The position numbers and the translations under genes are program-made. From the NCBI RefSeq assembly GCF_001578105.1, contig NZ_CP014275.1:434001-498000 (forward strand): 64,000 nucleotides of DNA, read 5' to 3'. Positions 8,985 to 16,379 of this stretch are shown one piece after another. A model generated the notes under the pieces. That model saw only the letters and a list, made by a program, of their open reading frames with translations, searched no databases and had not been told where the DNA came from. Source of the DNA: Martelella sp. AD-3 (GTDB taxonomy: Bacteria; Pseudomonadota; Alphaproteobacteria; Rhizobiales; Rhizobiaceae). The number at the start of each line of letters is the position of its first letter. Within the stretch, counting starts at the first letter, position 1.

Positions 8985-9079
8985 GTCAACCCTGATTTGT
9001 CACAAAATTGATTTTGAAATCATAAAAACAGCGCCGTCAAAGGCTTGGCAGGCTTGGTGTTTTTGTTCATTATAACACT

Positions 9080-10105
9080 ATGACAGACACACAGGTGCAA
9101 TTCGATCAGGCAATGGATCGCATCATCGATGCCATTGATCGCTCATCTTCGGTTCCCGTTTCGGTGCAGCTGCGCGGAGCGCTGGAGTTCGGCATCGCCT
9201 CCGGCGAACTTCCGGCAGGAGGACGCATGCCGTCGGTACGCGCTCTGGCGGCAAGGCTCGGCATCTCGCCGGTCACGGTCAGTACCGTTTACGCAGCGCT
9301 CCGGGAGGTCGGGCATACGGAAGGGCGCGTCGGTTCCGGCACCTTCGTCAAGAGCATCTCGGTTCCCGGCAACCAGGCGCGCCTGCGCGAGCTCGACATG
9401 CGGATCGCCGATCTGGTGGAGCTTGGCCGCGACTGCGGCCTGTCGCCGAGCGAGCTTGCAACGCGCGTATCCATGGCCCCGAGCCGCCCCGACATGACGA
9501 TGCGTCTTTTGATCGTCGGCAATTTCATCGAGGCGACCGAGGCCTATGCGGCGGCGCTGCGCCCGCTCCTTGCCCATGGGGACACGCTTTCGGTCGCGAC
9601 CATGGACATGCTGAAGGAGATCGCCCCTGGCAGCGTCGACCTGGTGATCTCGCCGCGCAGCCTGCTGAAGCCGGCGCGCGATCACTTCGCCGATACGCCG
9701 ATCACCGGCGTCACGCTGATACCGGACGAGGCCACGCGGGTGGCGCTTGCCTCGCTCGCGACCGATGCCGGGGTCGTCGGATATTCCTATTTCGACACTT
9801 TCGTGACGCTGATGAAGGCAGGCATCCGCCGTTTCGGCCCGCACATCACCGAACTTACCATGGTGGTGCGCGGCGAGCCGGGCGCCGAGGAGGCGATCGC
9901 CCGTGCCGACGTCCTCGTCTACGCGACCGGCGCCGAATACCTGCTTGAGACGCTGAGGCCCGACCAGCGCGCCTTCGAGTACCGGCACACGCCCGATATC
10001 CATTCCGTGCGGAAGGAACTGCTTCCGACGATCGAAGCCTACAGAACAAAAATCCTCAAGAAACGGAGGGGCAACGTTGAAAATATCCGAAAGCAACTGG
10101 TTTGA
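9080..10105 (+). CDS. GntR-type regulator with an uncommon C-terminal effector domain
   Basis: A 341-residue protein. Residues about 20-95 are a GntR winged helix (GELPAGGRMPSVRALAARLGISPVTVSTVYAALREVG). The rest is neither FCD, UTRA nor an aminotransferase domain. It alternates beta/alpha segments (for example MRLLIVGNF, VDLVISPRSLL, ITGVTLIPD, DVLVYATGAEYLLE) and looks like a two-lobed ligand-binding fold. I could not assign a named family. It starts the rightward operon and faces the ABC importer, so it is probably the local regulator of both. Its 3' end overlaps the next gene by 29 nt. Confidence 0.85.
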   Translation: MTDTQVQFDQAMDRIIDAIDRSSSVPVSVQLRGALEFGIASGELPAGGRMPSVRALAARLGISPVTVSTVYAALREVGHTEGRVGSGTFVKSISVPGNQARLRELDMRIADLVELGRDCGLSPSELATRVSMAPSRPDMTMRLLIVGNFIEATEAYAAALRPLLAHGDTLSVATMDMLKEIAPGSVDLVISPRSLLKPARDHFADTPITGVTLIPDEATRVALASLATDAGVVGYSYFDTFVTLMKAGIRRFGPHITELTMVVRGEPGAEEAIARADVLVYATGAEYLLETLRPDQRAFEYRHTPDIHSVRKELLPTIEAYRTKILKKRRGNVENIRKQLV

Positions 10106-10778
10106 GATCGAGGCCTATCTGAAGACGGACGATCGCTGCGTCCTGCCGCTCGGCAGCACCGAGCAGCATGCCTGGCTCAGCCTTTCCGTCGACAGTATTC
10201 TTTCCGAGAAGGTCGCGGCCGATGCCGCCGAGCCGCTGGGCGTGCCGGTCTTTCCGGCCGTCGCCTATGGGCTGACGCCTTATTTCATGGCTTTTCCGGG
10301 GTCTGTAACCCTGAAGCTCTCGACCTATGCGGCGCTCGTTTCCGATATTCTCGACAGCCTTTATGCGACCGGCTTTCGTCGCATTCTGATCGTCAACGGC
10401 CATGGCGGCAACACGCCGGTTCAGCCGGCGACCATGGAGTGGATGGAACGCCATGACGGCGCGCGCTGCCGCTTTCATGACTGGTGGCGGGCGCCGAAGA
10501 CGTTTGCGACCGTGCGCGAGATCGATCCCGTCGCCAGCCATGCAAGCTGGATGGAGAACTTTCCCTGGACCCGGCTGCCGGGCCGCGAGATGCCGGCCGA
10601 GCAGAAGCCCTATGTCGATTTCGACCGGCTGCGCGACCGCAATGCGCAAGGCGTGCGCGCACTGATCGGCGACGGCAATTACGGTGGTCTTTATCAACGA
10701 CCAGACGAGGACATGGACCGGATCTGGTCCGTCGCCGTCGAAGAGACGCGCAGCCTGATCGAGGGTGACTGGGCATGA
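10077..10778 (+). CDS. Creatininase-family amidohydrolase
   Basis: Metal-dependent hydrolase of the creatininase (creatinine amidohydrolase) family, whose known members open cyclic or formyl amides. It has 233 residues from a TTG start at 10077, supported by a strong AGGGG site, although this lies 29 nt inside the end of the GntR gene. Metal-binding positions are visible: Glu29 and His31 in LGSTEQH, Asp39, and His109 in NGHGGN. The usual HLP after EQHG is replaced by AWLSLS, so the pocket may differ from the classic family. Its stop overlaps the next start (ATGA). The specific substrate is unknown; creatinine itself is not implied. Confidence 0.85.
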   Translation: MKISESNWFEIEAYLKTDDRCVLPLGSTEQHAWLSLSVDSILSEKVAADAAEPLGVPVFPAVAYGLTPYFMAFPGSVTLKLSTYAALVSDILDSLYATGFRRILIVNGHGGNTPVQPATMEWMERHDGARCRFHDWWRAPKTFATVREIDPVASHASWMENFPWTRLPGREMPAEQKPYVDFDRLRDRNAQGVRALIGDGNYGGLYQRPDEDMDRIWSVAVEETRSLIEGDWA

Positions 10779-11794
10779 GCAATTCTCCTGTTCTGATCTG
10801 GGGCGCCGGCGCGATCGGCGGCGTCCTTGGCGCTTGTTTCGCCCGGGCCGGTCATGACGTGCATATGGTCGATATCGTTCCGGACCATGTCGAGGCGATG
10901 CGCACCGCGGGCCTGAGGATCGAGGGGCCGGTGGAGGCGTTCACGCATGTGTTGCCGGCAAGCACGCCCGACGAACTGGAAGGGGAGTTCGAGCGTGTGT
11001 TCCTGGCGGTCAAGGCGCATCACACGGCCGAAGCGCTGGAGATGCTTATCCCGCACCTGGCGCCGGGCGGCTATGTCGTCTCTGCCCAGAACGGCCTCAA
11101 CGAAAAGGTGATCGTCGAGAGGATCGGCGCCGGGAATACCGTCGGCTGTTTCGTCAACTTCGGCGCGGACTGGCTGGAGCCGGGGCGTATTCTATACGGC
11201 AACCGCGCTGCCGTTGCCGTCGGAGAGCTCGACGGCCGGATGACGCCGCGTGTCGCCGAAGTCCACAGTCTCCTGTCGCTGGTTGAGCCGGACGCGGTGG
11301 CGACCGACAATATCTGGGGCTATCTCTGGGGCAAGATGGGCTACGGCGCGCTTCTGTTCTGCACCGCGCTGACGCCCCTTTCCATGTCGGATGCGATGGC
11401 GCGTCCGGAACACCGCGTCGTTTATGAAAAGCTCGGCCATGAGGTGATGACGCTTGCGGCAGCAGAAGGCGTCAACCCGCTCGGCTTCAACGGATTTGAT
11501 CCGGCGGCCTTTCTGATGGCCGATCCGGATGGGATGCGGATCGCGATCGAGAAGATGGTGGCGCATAACCGCAAGACCGCAAAGACCCATTCCGGCATCT
11601 GGCGCGATTTGGCCGTGCGCAAGCGCAAGACGGAGGTTGATGCCCAGATCGGCACGATGATCCCGCTTGCCGCCTCGCACGGTCTTGCCGTTCCCGCGCT
11701 CGCCAGGATGGTTGACCTCATTCATGCCATCGAGGACGGGAAGCGCGAACAATCGGTGGCCCTTGTCGATGAGATGGTGCCGCTGTGCAGCTAG
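10775..11794 (+). CDS. Ketopantoate reductase (ApbA/PanE) family NADPH-dependent oxidoreductase
   Basis: 339 residues with an N-terminal Rossmann motif GAGAIGG (10-16) and the ApbA N- and C-terminal domains; the C-terminal half holds the conserved Lys in YLWGKMGYGAL. True PanE reduces 2-dehydropantoate to pantoate, but this copy sits inside a catabolic operon and is somewhat longer than typical PanE. A different 2-oxo or 2-hydroxy acid substrate from the same pathway is therefore more likely. It overlaps the upstream gene by 4 nt and the downstream SDR gene by 10 nt. Confidence 0.85.
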   Translation: MSNSPVLIWGAGAIGGVLGACFARAGHDVHMVDIVPDHVEAMRTAGLRIEGPVEAFTHVLPASTPDELEGEFERVFLAVKAHHTAEALEMLIPHLAPGGYVVSAQNGLNEKVIVERIGAGNTVGCFVNFGADWLEPGRILYGNRAAVAVGELDGRMTPRVAEVHSLLSLVEPDAVATDNIWGYLWGKMGYGALLFCTALTPLSMSDAMARPEHRVVYEKLGHEVMTLAAAEGVNPLGFNGFDPAAFLMADPDGMRIAIEKMVAHNRKTAKTHSGIWRDLAVRKRKTEVDAQIGTMIPLAASHGLAVPALARMVDLIHAIEDGKREQSVALVDEMVPLCS

Positions 11795-12537
11795 ATCTGT
11801 CTGGAAAAATCTTCGCCGTCACCGGCGCGGCGCAGGGCATCGGCGCGGCCATTGCCCGCCAGTTGAGGACTTCGGGCGCCGACGTCGCGGCCATCGACAT
11901 CGACGCTGATGGCATGATGCCCCTGGCGGCGGAGGGCATCAGCCTGCATCAGGCCGATCTCGGCAGCCGCGAGGGCGCGCATGCCGCCATCCGGTCGGCG
12001 CTTGCGCAACATGGCCGGGTCGACGGTCTTGTGACATCGGCCGGCGGGGTGCGCGGGCAGGCAGGCCGCCCGATCGAAGAGATCGGCGAGGATGACTGGC
12101 GCGTGATCTTCCAGGCCAATGTCGATGCCGCCATGTGGTGCGCTCAGGCCGTGGCGCCGGGCATGAAGCAGAACGGCGGGGGCCGGATCATCACCATTTC
12201 CTCTGGCGCGGGCCTGCGGCCGAGCCTCACCGGCATTCAGGCCTATGCCAGCGCGAAGCACGCGCTTGTGGGGCTGACGAAACAGCTGGCGCTCGAGCTC
12301 GGCCCCTTCGGCATCACGGTCAATTCCGTGGCGCCGGGCTTTATTCTTTCCAACCCGTCGACGCAGAAGCAGTGGAAGGCCTTCGGGCCGGAGCGGCAGA
12401 AAGCGGTTGTTGCCGGCATTCACATGCGCCGTCTCGGCGCGCCGGCCGATATCGCGAACGCCGTGACGTTTCTGGCTTCGCCGCAAGCAGGCTGGATCAG
12501 CGGACAAATTCTTTCGGTCGATGGAGGCCATGCATGA
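11785..12537 (+). CDS. Short-chain dehydrogenase/reductase (SDR)
   Basis: Classical SDR of 250 residues read from a GTG start inside the end of the previous gene. The cofactor motif TGAAQGIG spans 13-20, the catalytic Ser is near 140 (ITISSGAG) and Tyr154/Lys158 lie in QAYASAKHA. Asp38 in AIDID after the second strand favours NAD(H) over NADP(H). It ends with the usual GWISGQILSVDGGH. With the ApbA-type enzyme upstream it gives the operon two oxidoreductase steps. Its stop overlaps the next start (ATGA). Confidence 0.9.
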   Translation: MQLDLSGKIFAVTGAAQGIGAAIARQLRTSGADVAAIDIDADGMMPLAAEGISLHQADLGSREGAHAAIRSALAQHGRVDGLVTSAGGVRGQAGRPIEEIGEDDWRVIFQANVDAAMWCAQAVAPGMKQNGGGRIITISSGAGLRPSLTGIQAYASAKHALVGLTKQLALELGPFGITVNSVAPGFILSNPSTQKQWKAFGPERQKAVVAGIHMRRLGAPADIANAVTFLASPQAGWISGQILSVDGGHA

Positions 12538-13427
12538 GCGAACCCTATGAATGGGACGAGGTGACCTGGCGCGGCCGGGTCAACCAGGTGCGCGCGGGCA
12601 GAAGCCTGCTGCCGAAAGCCTGGCCGGGCGGCGCGCGCTGCGCCGTGGCGCTGAGCTTCGACAGCGACCACGAGACCAATGAGCTGCGCGACGGCGGCGA
12701 ATCGCCCGCCCGCCTCAGCTGGGGCGAGTTCGGCGCGCGGCGCGGCATCCCGCGCATCCGCAAGGTGCTTGATCGCTTTGGCGCGAAGGCGAGTTTCTTC
12801 GTGCCAGCCGTCTCCGCGCTCCTGCATCCTGAAGAGCAGAGGTCCCTTGCTGATGACGGCCACGAAATCGCCCTCCACGGCTGGATCCACGAGCGCAATG
12901 CCCAGGTGCCGGCCGATAAGGAGCGCGAACTGATGCTGCGTTCCGCCGATACGCTGGAGACGATTACGGGCACGCGGCCAGTCGGCATGCGCACGCCCTC
13001 GTGGGACTATTCCGATGCGACGCTGAAGATCGCGCGCGAACTCGGCCTTCTCTATGACAGCTCGCTCTTTGCCGATGACGATCCTTATGAAATCCTCGAT
13101 AATGGCGAGGCTACCGGCATTGTCGAACTGCCCGTCGAGTGGATCCGCGATGACGCCGTCTATTTCATGATGAACCGGTTCGGCGCGCAGCGGCCCTATA
13201 CCCCGCCTGCCGATGTTCTCGACATCTTCCGGCGTGAGTTCGACGGCGCCTATGCGGAAGGCGGCATGTTCCTGCTGACCATGCATCCGCATATTACCGG
13301 CTACCGGTCGCGCATCTTCATTCTGGAAGAACTGTTGTCCCACATCACGGCAAAGGGCGATTGCTGGATCGCCACCCATGCGGATATCGCCCGCTACTGC
13401 GCCCGGGAAGCCGGGCTGAAGGAGTAA
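12534..13427 (+). CDS. Polysaccharide-deacetylase (NodB-fold) family hydrolase
   Basis: 297 residues from ATG 12534, chosen because it overlaps the SDR stop by 4 nt; the frame is open further upstream but only as a shadow of the SDR gene. NodB-type motifs are present: Asp43/Asp45 in SFDSDHE, H115-x3-H119 in ALHGWIHE and a motif-3-like GMRTPSWDYSD. There is no signal peptide, so it acts in the cytoplasm and is unlikely to deacetylate wall polymers. Cytoplasmic NodB-fold relatives include PuuE-type allantoinase, which opens a cyclic amide. Given the creatininase neighbour, a ring-amide or N-acyl hydrolase role is inferred. Confidence 0.85.
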   Translation: MSEPYEWDEVTWRGRVNQVRAGRSLLPKAWPGGARCAVALSFDSDHETNELRDGGESPARLSWGEFGARRGIPRIRKVLDRFGAKASFFVPAVSALLHPEEQRSLADDGHEIALHGWIHERNAQVPADKERELMLRSADTLETITGTRPVGMRTPSWDYSDATLKIARELGLLYDSSLFADDDPYEILDNGEATGIVELPVEWIRDDAVYFMMNRFGAQRPYTPPADVLDIFRREFDGAYAEGGMFLLTMHPHITGYRSRIFILEELLSHITAKGDCWIATHADIARYCAREAGLKE

Positions 13428-13430
13428 GAC

Positions 13431-14354
13431 ATGCGCTATTCTCTGGCGGTCCATGGCGGGGCCGGAACCATTTTGAAATCGAAGATGACGGCGGAAAAGG
13501 AAGCGGCCTATCACGCTGGCCTGCGTCGCGCGCTCGAAGCGGGCGAGGCGGTGCTGAAGGATGGCGGACCGGCCCTCGATGCTGTCACCGCAGCCGTTTG
13601 CGCGCTTGAGGATGAGCCGCTGTTCAATGCCGGACGCGGCGCGGTTTTTACCGATCACGGCGAACAGGAGATGGATGCTGCCGTCATGGACGGCCGTGAC
13701 CGCAGGGCCGGCGCCGTCGCCGGCATTTTCGGACCGAAGAACCCGGTGCGCGCGGCCCGCGCGGTGATGGAAAACACCGTCCATGTGTGCATGACCGGCC
13801 CGAACGCGCTGGAAATTGCCCGCAAGGCCGGCCTGGAGTTCGGCGACAAGGACTATTTCTTCACCGAGGCCCGCTGGAATGCGCTTCAGGAAACCCTGAA
13901 GATGAAGGCCAAGGGCGAGGATGACGCCGACCCGGCGCGCCGTCACGGCACGGTCGGCGCGGTGGCTTGCGACAATGACGGCAATCTGGCCGCCGCCACC
14001 TCCACCGGCGGCTGGACCGGCAAGGCCAAGGGCCGAATCGGCGATACGCCGGTGATCGGCGCCGGCACCTATGCCGACAATGCCACATGCGCTGTTTCCG
14101 GCACTGGCCATGGCGAAATCTTCATCCGCTGGACGGCGGCCTCCGAGATCGCGGCCCGCATGCGCTACAAGGGCGAAAGCCTGGAAGACGCGGCGCGCCA
14201 TGTCGTGATGGTCGATCTCGGCGAAAACGACGGCTCCGGCGGTGTCATCGCCGTCGACCGCGAAGGCAACATCGCCCTGCCGTTCAATTCGGAAGGCATG
14301 TATCGCGGCCATGTCCGCGCCGGCGAGGAAGCGGTCACCGCGATCTATCGCTGA
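13431..14354 (+). CDS. Isoaspartyl peptidase / plant-type L-asparaginase
   Basis: Ntn-hydrolase that cleaves beta-aspartyl (isoaspartyl) peptides and L-asparagine. It has 307 residues, the normal precursor length, and is autocleaved before the nucleophile Thr174 (RRHGTVGAVA). The alpha subunit begins SLAVHGGAGT, and the beta subunit carries TSTGGWTGK and GTGHGE substrate-binding loops. It is the last gene of the rightward operon, 3 nt after the deacetylase-family gene. Its presence, together with the peptide importer and carboxypeptidase, suggests that the imported compound contains an isoaspartyl or asparagine-like linkage. Confidence 0.92.
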   Translation: MRYSLAVHGGAGTILKSKMTAEKEAAYHAGLRRALEAGEAVLKDGGPALDAVTAAVCALEDEPLFNAGRGAVFTDHGEQEMDAAVMDGRDRRAGAVAGIFGPKNPVRAARAVMENTVHVCMTGPNALEIARKAGLEFGDKDYFFTEARWNALQETLKMKAKGEDDADPARRHGTVGAVACDNDGNLAAATSTGGWTGKAKGRIGDTPVIGAGTYADNATCAVSGTGHGEIFIRWTAASEIAARMRYKGESLEDAARHVVMVDLGENDGSGGVIAVDREGNIALPFNSEGMYRGHVRAGEEAVTAIYR

Positions 14355-14776
14355 TGATCCCTATGCGGCTGTTGGACGGACTTGCCTGTCTGAGGGCCTG
14401 CTGCCCGGCGCCGGAAACCGGCCTTCGGCAACCTGCGTCAGTCGAAAACACCCCGGCGGCCCGGCTGCGGGGGTATTTCCGTCTGCGGTCCTTGATGCGC
14501 CGGCGTGTGTCTCCGGTCCTGTCGAGAACATCTGCCGGACAGGCGCAGCCGACGCGGGCCGGTCGCGGCATCCAAGGTTAACCCATCCTTGCCCGGGCCT
14601 TCACGCTCTCTCAACCCTTACGGATCGGATTTTGATAACCATTCATCCGGGTTGGATTTTCTTAACCCTGCTTGTTAAGGCGGCTGGTAAGAACCTCGCC
14701 TAGGATGGCCCTCAGACGGACGGAAAGTCCGCAGAGAAAAAGCCGGATACCGGCGACAGAGCCAAAGGGTGATCAG
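14355..14776. other. Intergenic region without a supported gene
   Basis: These 422 bp separate the catabolic operon from the DUF6101 gene. The first half is GC-rich with short inverted repeats but no clear terminator with a T-run. From about 14580 it becomes richer in TTAACC-like words, including TTAACCCTGCTTGTTAA near 14660-14680, and probably holds the promoter of the next gene. No convincing coding frame or RNA gene was found. Confidence 0.5.
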
Positions 14777-15340
14777 ATGACGAATTCGCAGGTCAAGAGG
14801 GGCAATGAGGAACCGGTTCTCAGGATAGATCCGGCGCAGTTCCCGCAGAAGTTCTCCTATGTCGCCAAGAGGGCCGAAACCCGTATCGGCGTCAAGCTCG
14901 ATCAGCGCGGCGCCGTTGTCCGCCGCAACCTGCCTTCCAGCAACCTGCCCTTCTCCATCGCGCTTCCGGGCCGTGCCTTCAAGGGCGTTGCCGCCCGCGC
15001 CGTTGCCCACGCCGATGGCGGCATCACGGTGACGCTGGAGCTGCACCATGCGGATCCGGAACTCTGCATTCCGCTGCTTGTCGCCCATGATCTGAGCGAA
15101 ATTGTGGCCGACTGGCAGGACTGGGCGCTGCTCTACGATATCCCGATGATGATGGTGGAAGCCGATGGCATCGCCCGTCCGGTCGATTGCAAGCCGCACC
15201 AGGCCGTTGCCGCCAATGACGATGCGGCAGGTCCCGCTCGCCGGGCCGCGGCCCGCAGCATCAAGCGCCTTGCCATGCGGCTCAGCGACTGCCCGATCGG
15301 CGTGAAGATGACGGTCAAGGGCCGCGCGGTCGCCGCGTAA
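14777..15340 (+). CDS. DUF6101 family protein
   Basis: 187 residues from ATG 14777, which has an AAGGG site 7 nt upstream; an upstream in-frame ATG at 14672 lacks one. The sequence matches the DUF6101 pattern of Rhizobiales: an RR motif after a short beta segment (VVRRNLPS), GVAARAV, a stretch on dense leucine/proline strands (LELHHADPELCIPLLVAHDL), VADWQDWALLYDIPMMMVEADG, and a basic C-terminus (RRAAARSIKRLAMRL). Its function is unknown. It faces ubiA with only 3 nt between the two stops. Confidence 0.8.
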   Translation: MTNSQVKRGNEEPVLRIDPAQFPQKFSYVAKRAETRIGVKLDQRGAVVRRNLPSSNLPFSIALPGRAFKGVAARAVAHADGGITVTLELHHADPELCIPLLVAHDLSEIVADWQDWALLYDIPMMMVEADGIARPVDCKPHQAVAANDDAAGPARRAAARSIKRLAMRLSDCPIGVKMTVKGRAVAA

Positions 15341-15343
15341 TCC

Positions 15344-16297
15344 TCAGGCGAGGAAAATCGCGGCCACGAGGCCGAGGAAAACCACCAGGCCGACGCGGCT
15401 GTTGAACTTGAACAGTTTGAGGCACTGCGCGCCGTCATCGATATCGAGCACGGCGATCTGGTAGAACAGCATGGCGCCTGCCGCCAGAAGGCCGGCGAAC
15501 GCGGCCCAGCCGAGGCCGGCGACAAGACAGGCGACGACAAGCAGGGCCAGCATGGCGGCATAGAAGAGGACGAGCCAGGGTTTCGTCTTTTTCCCGAACA
15601 GCAGCGCGGTGGAGCGCACCCCGATGAGCGCGTCATCCTCCTTGTCCTGATGGGCATAGATCGTGTCGTAACCGATGGTCCAGACGATTGCGGCGAGATA
15701 GACCAGCACCGCCGGCAAGGAGAGCGATCCGAACACGGCCGCCCAGCCAACAAGCCCGCCCCAGGAAAAGGCCAGCCCCAGGAAAAGCTGCGGCCAGTCG
15801 GTGAACCGTTTGGCGAAGGGGTAGATCGCCACGAATGCCAGCGAGGCGAAGCCGAGCAGAACCGTGAACAGGTTGAACGACAGCAAAACGGCAAGGCCGG
15901 TCAGCGCCTGCAGCAGAATGAAGATCTTCGCCTGCCGCCGGGTGACGCGGCCGGACGGCAGGGGACGCGAGCGCGTGCGCGCCACCTGATTGTCGATATC
16001 GTGATCGACAAGGTCATTATAGGTGCAGCCCGCCCCGCGCATGGCAACCGCTCCGATGAAGAACAGCAGGAGATGGGCGATGAACTGGCCGGGCCGGAAG
16101 GCGTTGGCCTCGGCCGTCACGGCCGCCGCCATAGCCGCCGACCAGAAGCACGGCCACATCAGCAATTGCCAGCCGATCGGCCGGTCCCAGCGGGCAAGCT
16201 GGGCATAGGGCCAAAGCCGGCGTGGCAAAAGGTTGTAGACGAAATTATCCGACGGAGCGTCGAAAACGCGGCCGTTATCCTCTGTGGTCGTGCCCAT
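15344..16297 (-). CDS. ubiA: 4-hydroxybenzoate polyprenyltransferase
   Basis: Integral-membrane prenyltransferase of ubiquinone synthesis that attaches the polyprenyl tail to 4-hydroxybenzoate. 317 residues from ATG 16297, preferred for its AGAGG ribosome site; a TTG/ATG pair at 16312-16315 is a weaker alternative. Both Asp-rich prenyl-diphosphate motifs are present: NDLVDHDID (94-102), and DTIYAHQDKEDD in the second half. About eight or nine membrane spans are evident. It lies 82 bp downstream of cfa on the same strand. Confidence 0.93.
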   Translation of the reverse strand: MGTTTEDNGRVFDAPSDNFVYNLLPRRLWPYAQLARWDRPIGWQLLMWPCFWSAAMAAAVTAEANAFRPGQFIAHLLLFFIGAVAMRGAGCTYNDLVDHDIDNQVARTRSRPLPSGRVTRRQAKIFILLQALTGLAVLLSFNLFTVLLGFASLAFVAIYPFAKRFTDWPQLFLGLAFSWGGLVGWAAVFGSLSLPAVLVYLAAIVWTIGYDTIYAHQDKEDDALIGVRSTALLFGKKTKPWLVLFYAAMLALLVVACLVAGLGWAAFAGLLAAGAMLFYQIAVLDIDDGAQCLKLFKFNSRVGLVVFLGLVAAIFLA

Positions 16298-16379
16298 GAG
16301 ACCTCTGTGCATCAAAGCGTCAAGTCTGCCGACCGGTCAGGTGCCGTCTGGAGCCTTTATCCCCGAAGAGGGCAGGGCT

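Noticed and set aside
10775..11794. Assignment as panE of pantothenate synthesis
   Set aside because: The gene is coupled into a catabolic operon and no other pantothenate gene is near. The family assignment is kept but not the specific pathway.
12420..14312. 630-residue open frame on the minus strand
   Set aside because: It is antisense to the well-defined NodB-fold and isoaspartyl peptidase genes, has no ribosome site or recognisable domain, and arises from the high-GC third codon positions.
14660..14680. Possible CtrA-type binding site (TTAA-N-TTAA)
   Set aside because: The spacing between the TTAA half-sites is 9 nt, not the 7 nt required by the consensus.
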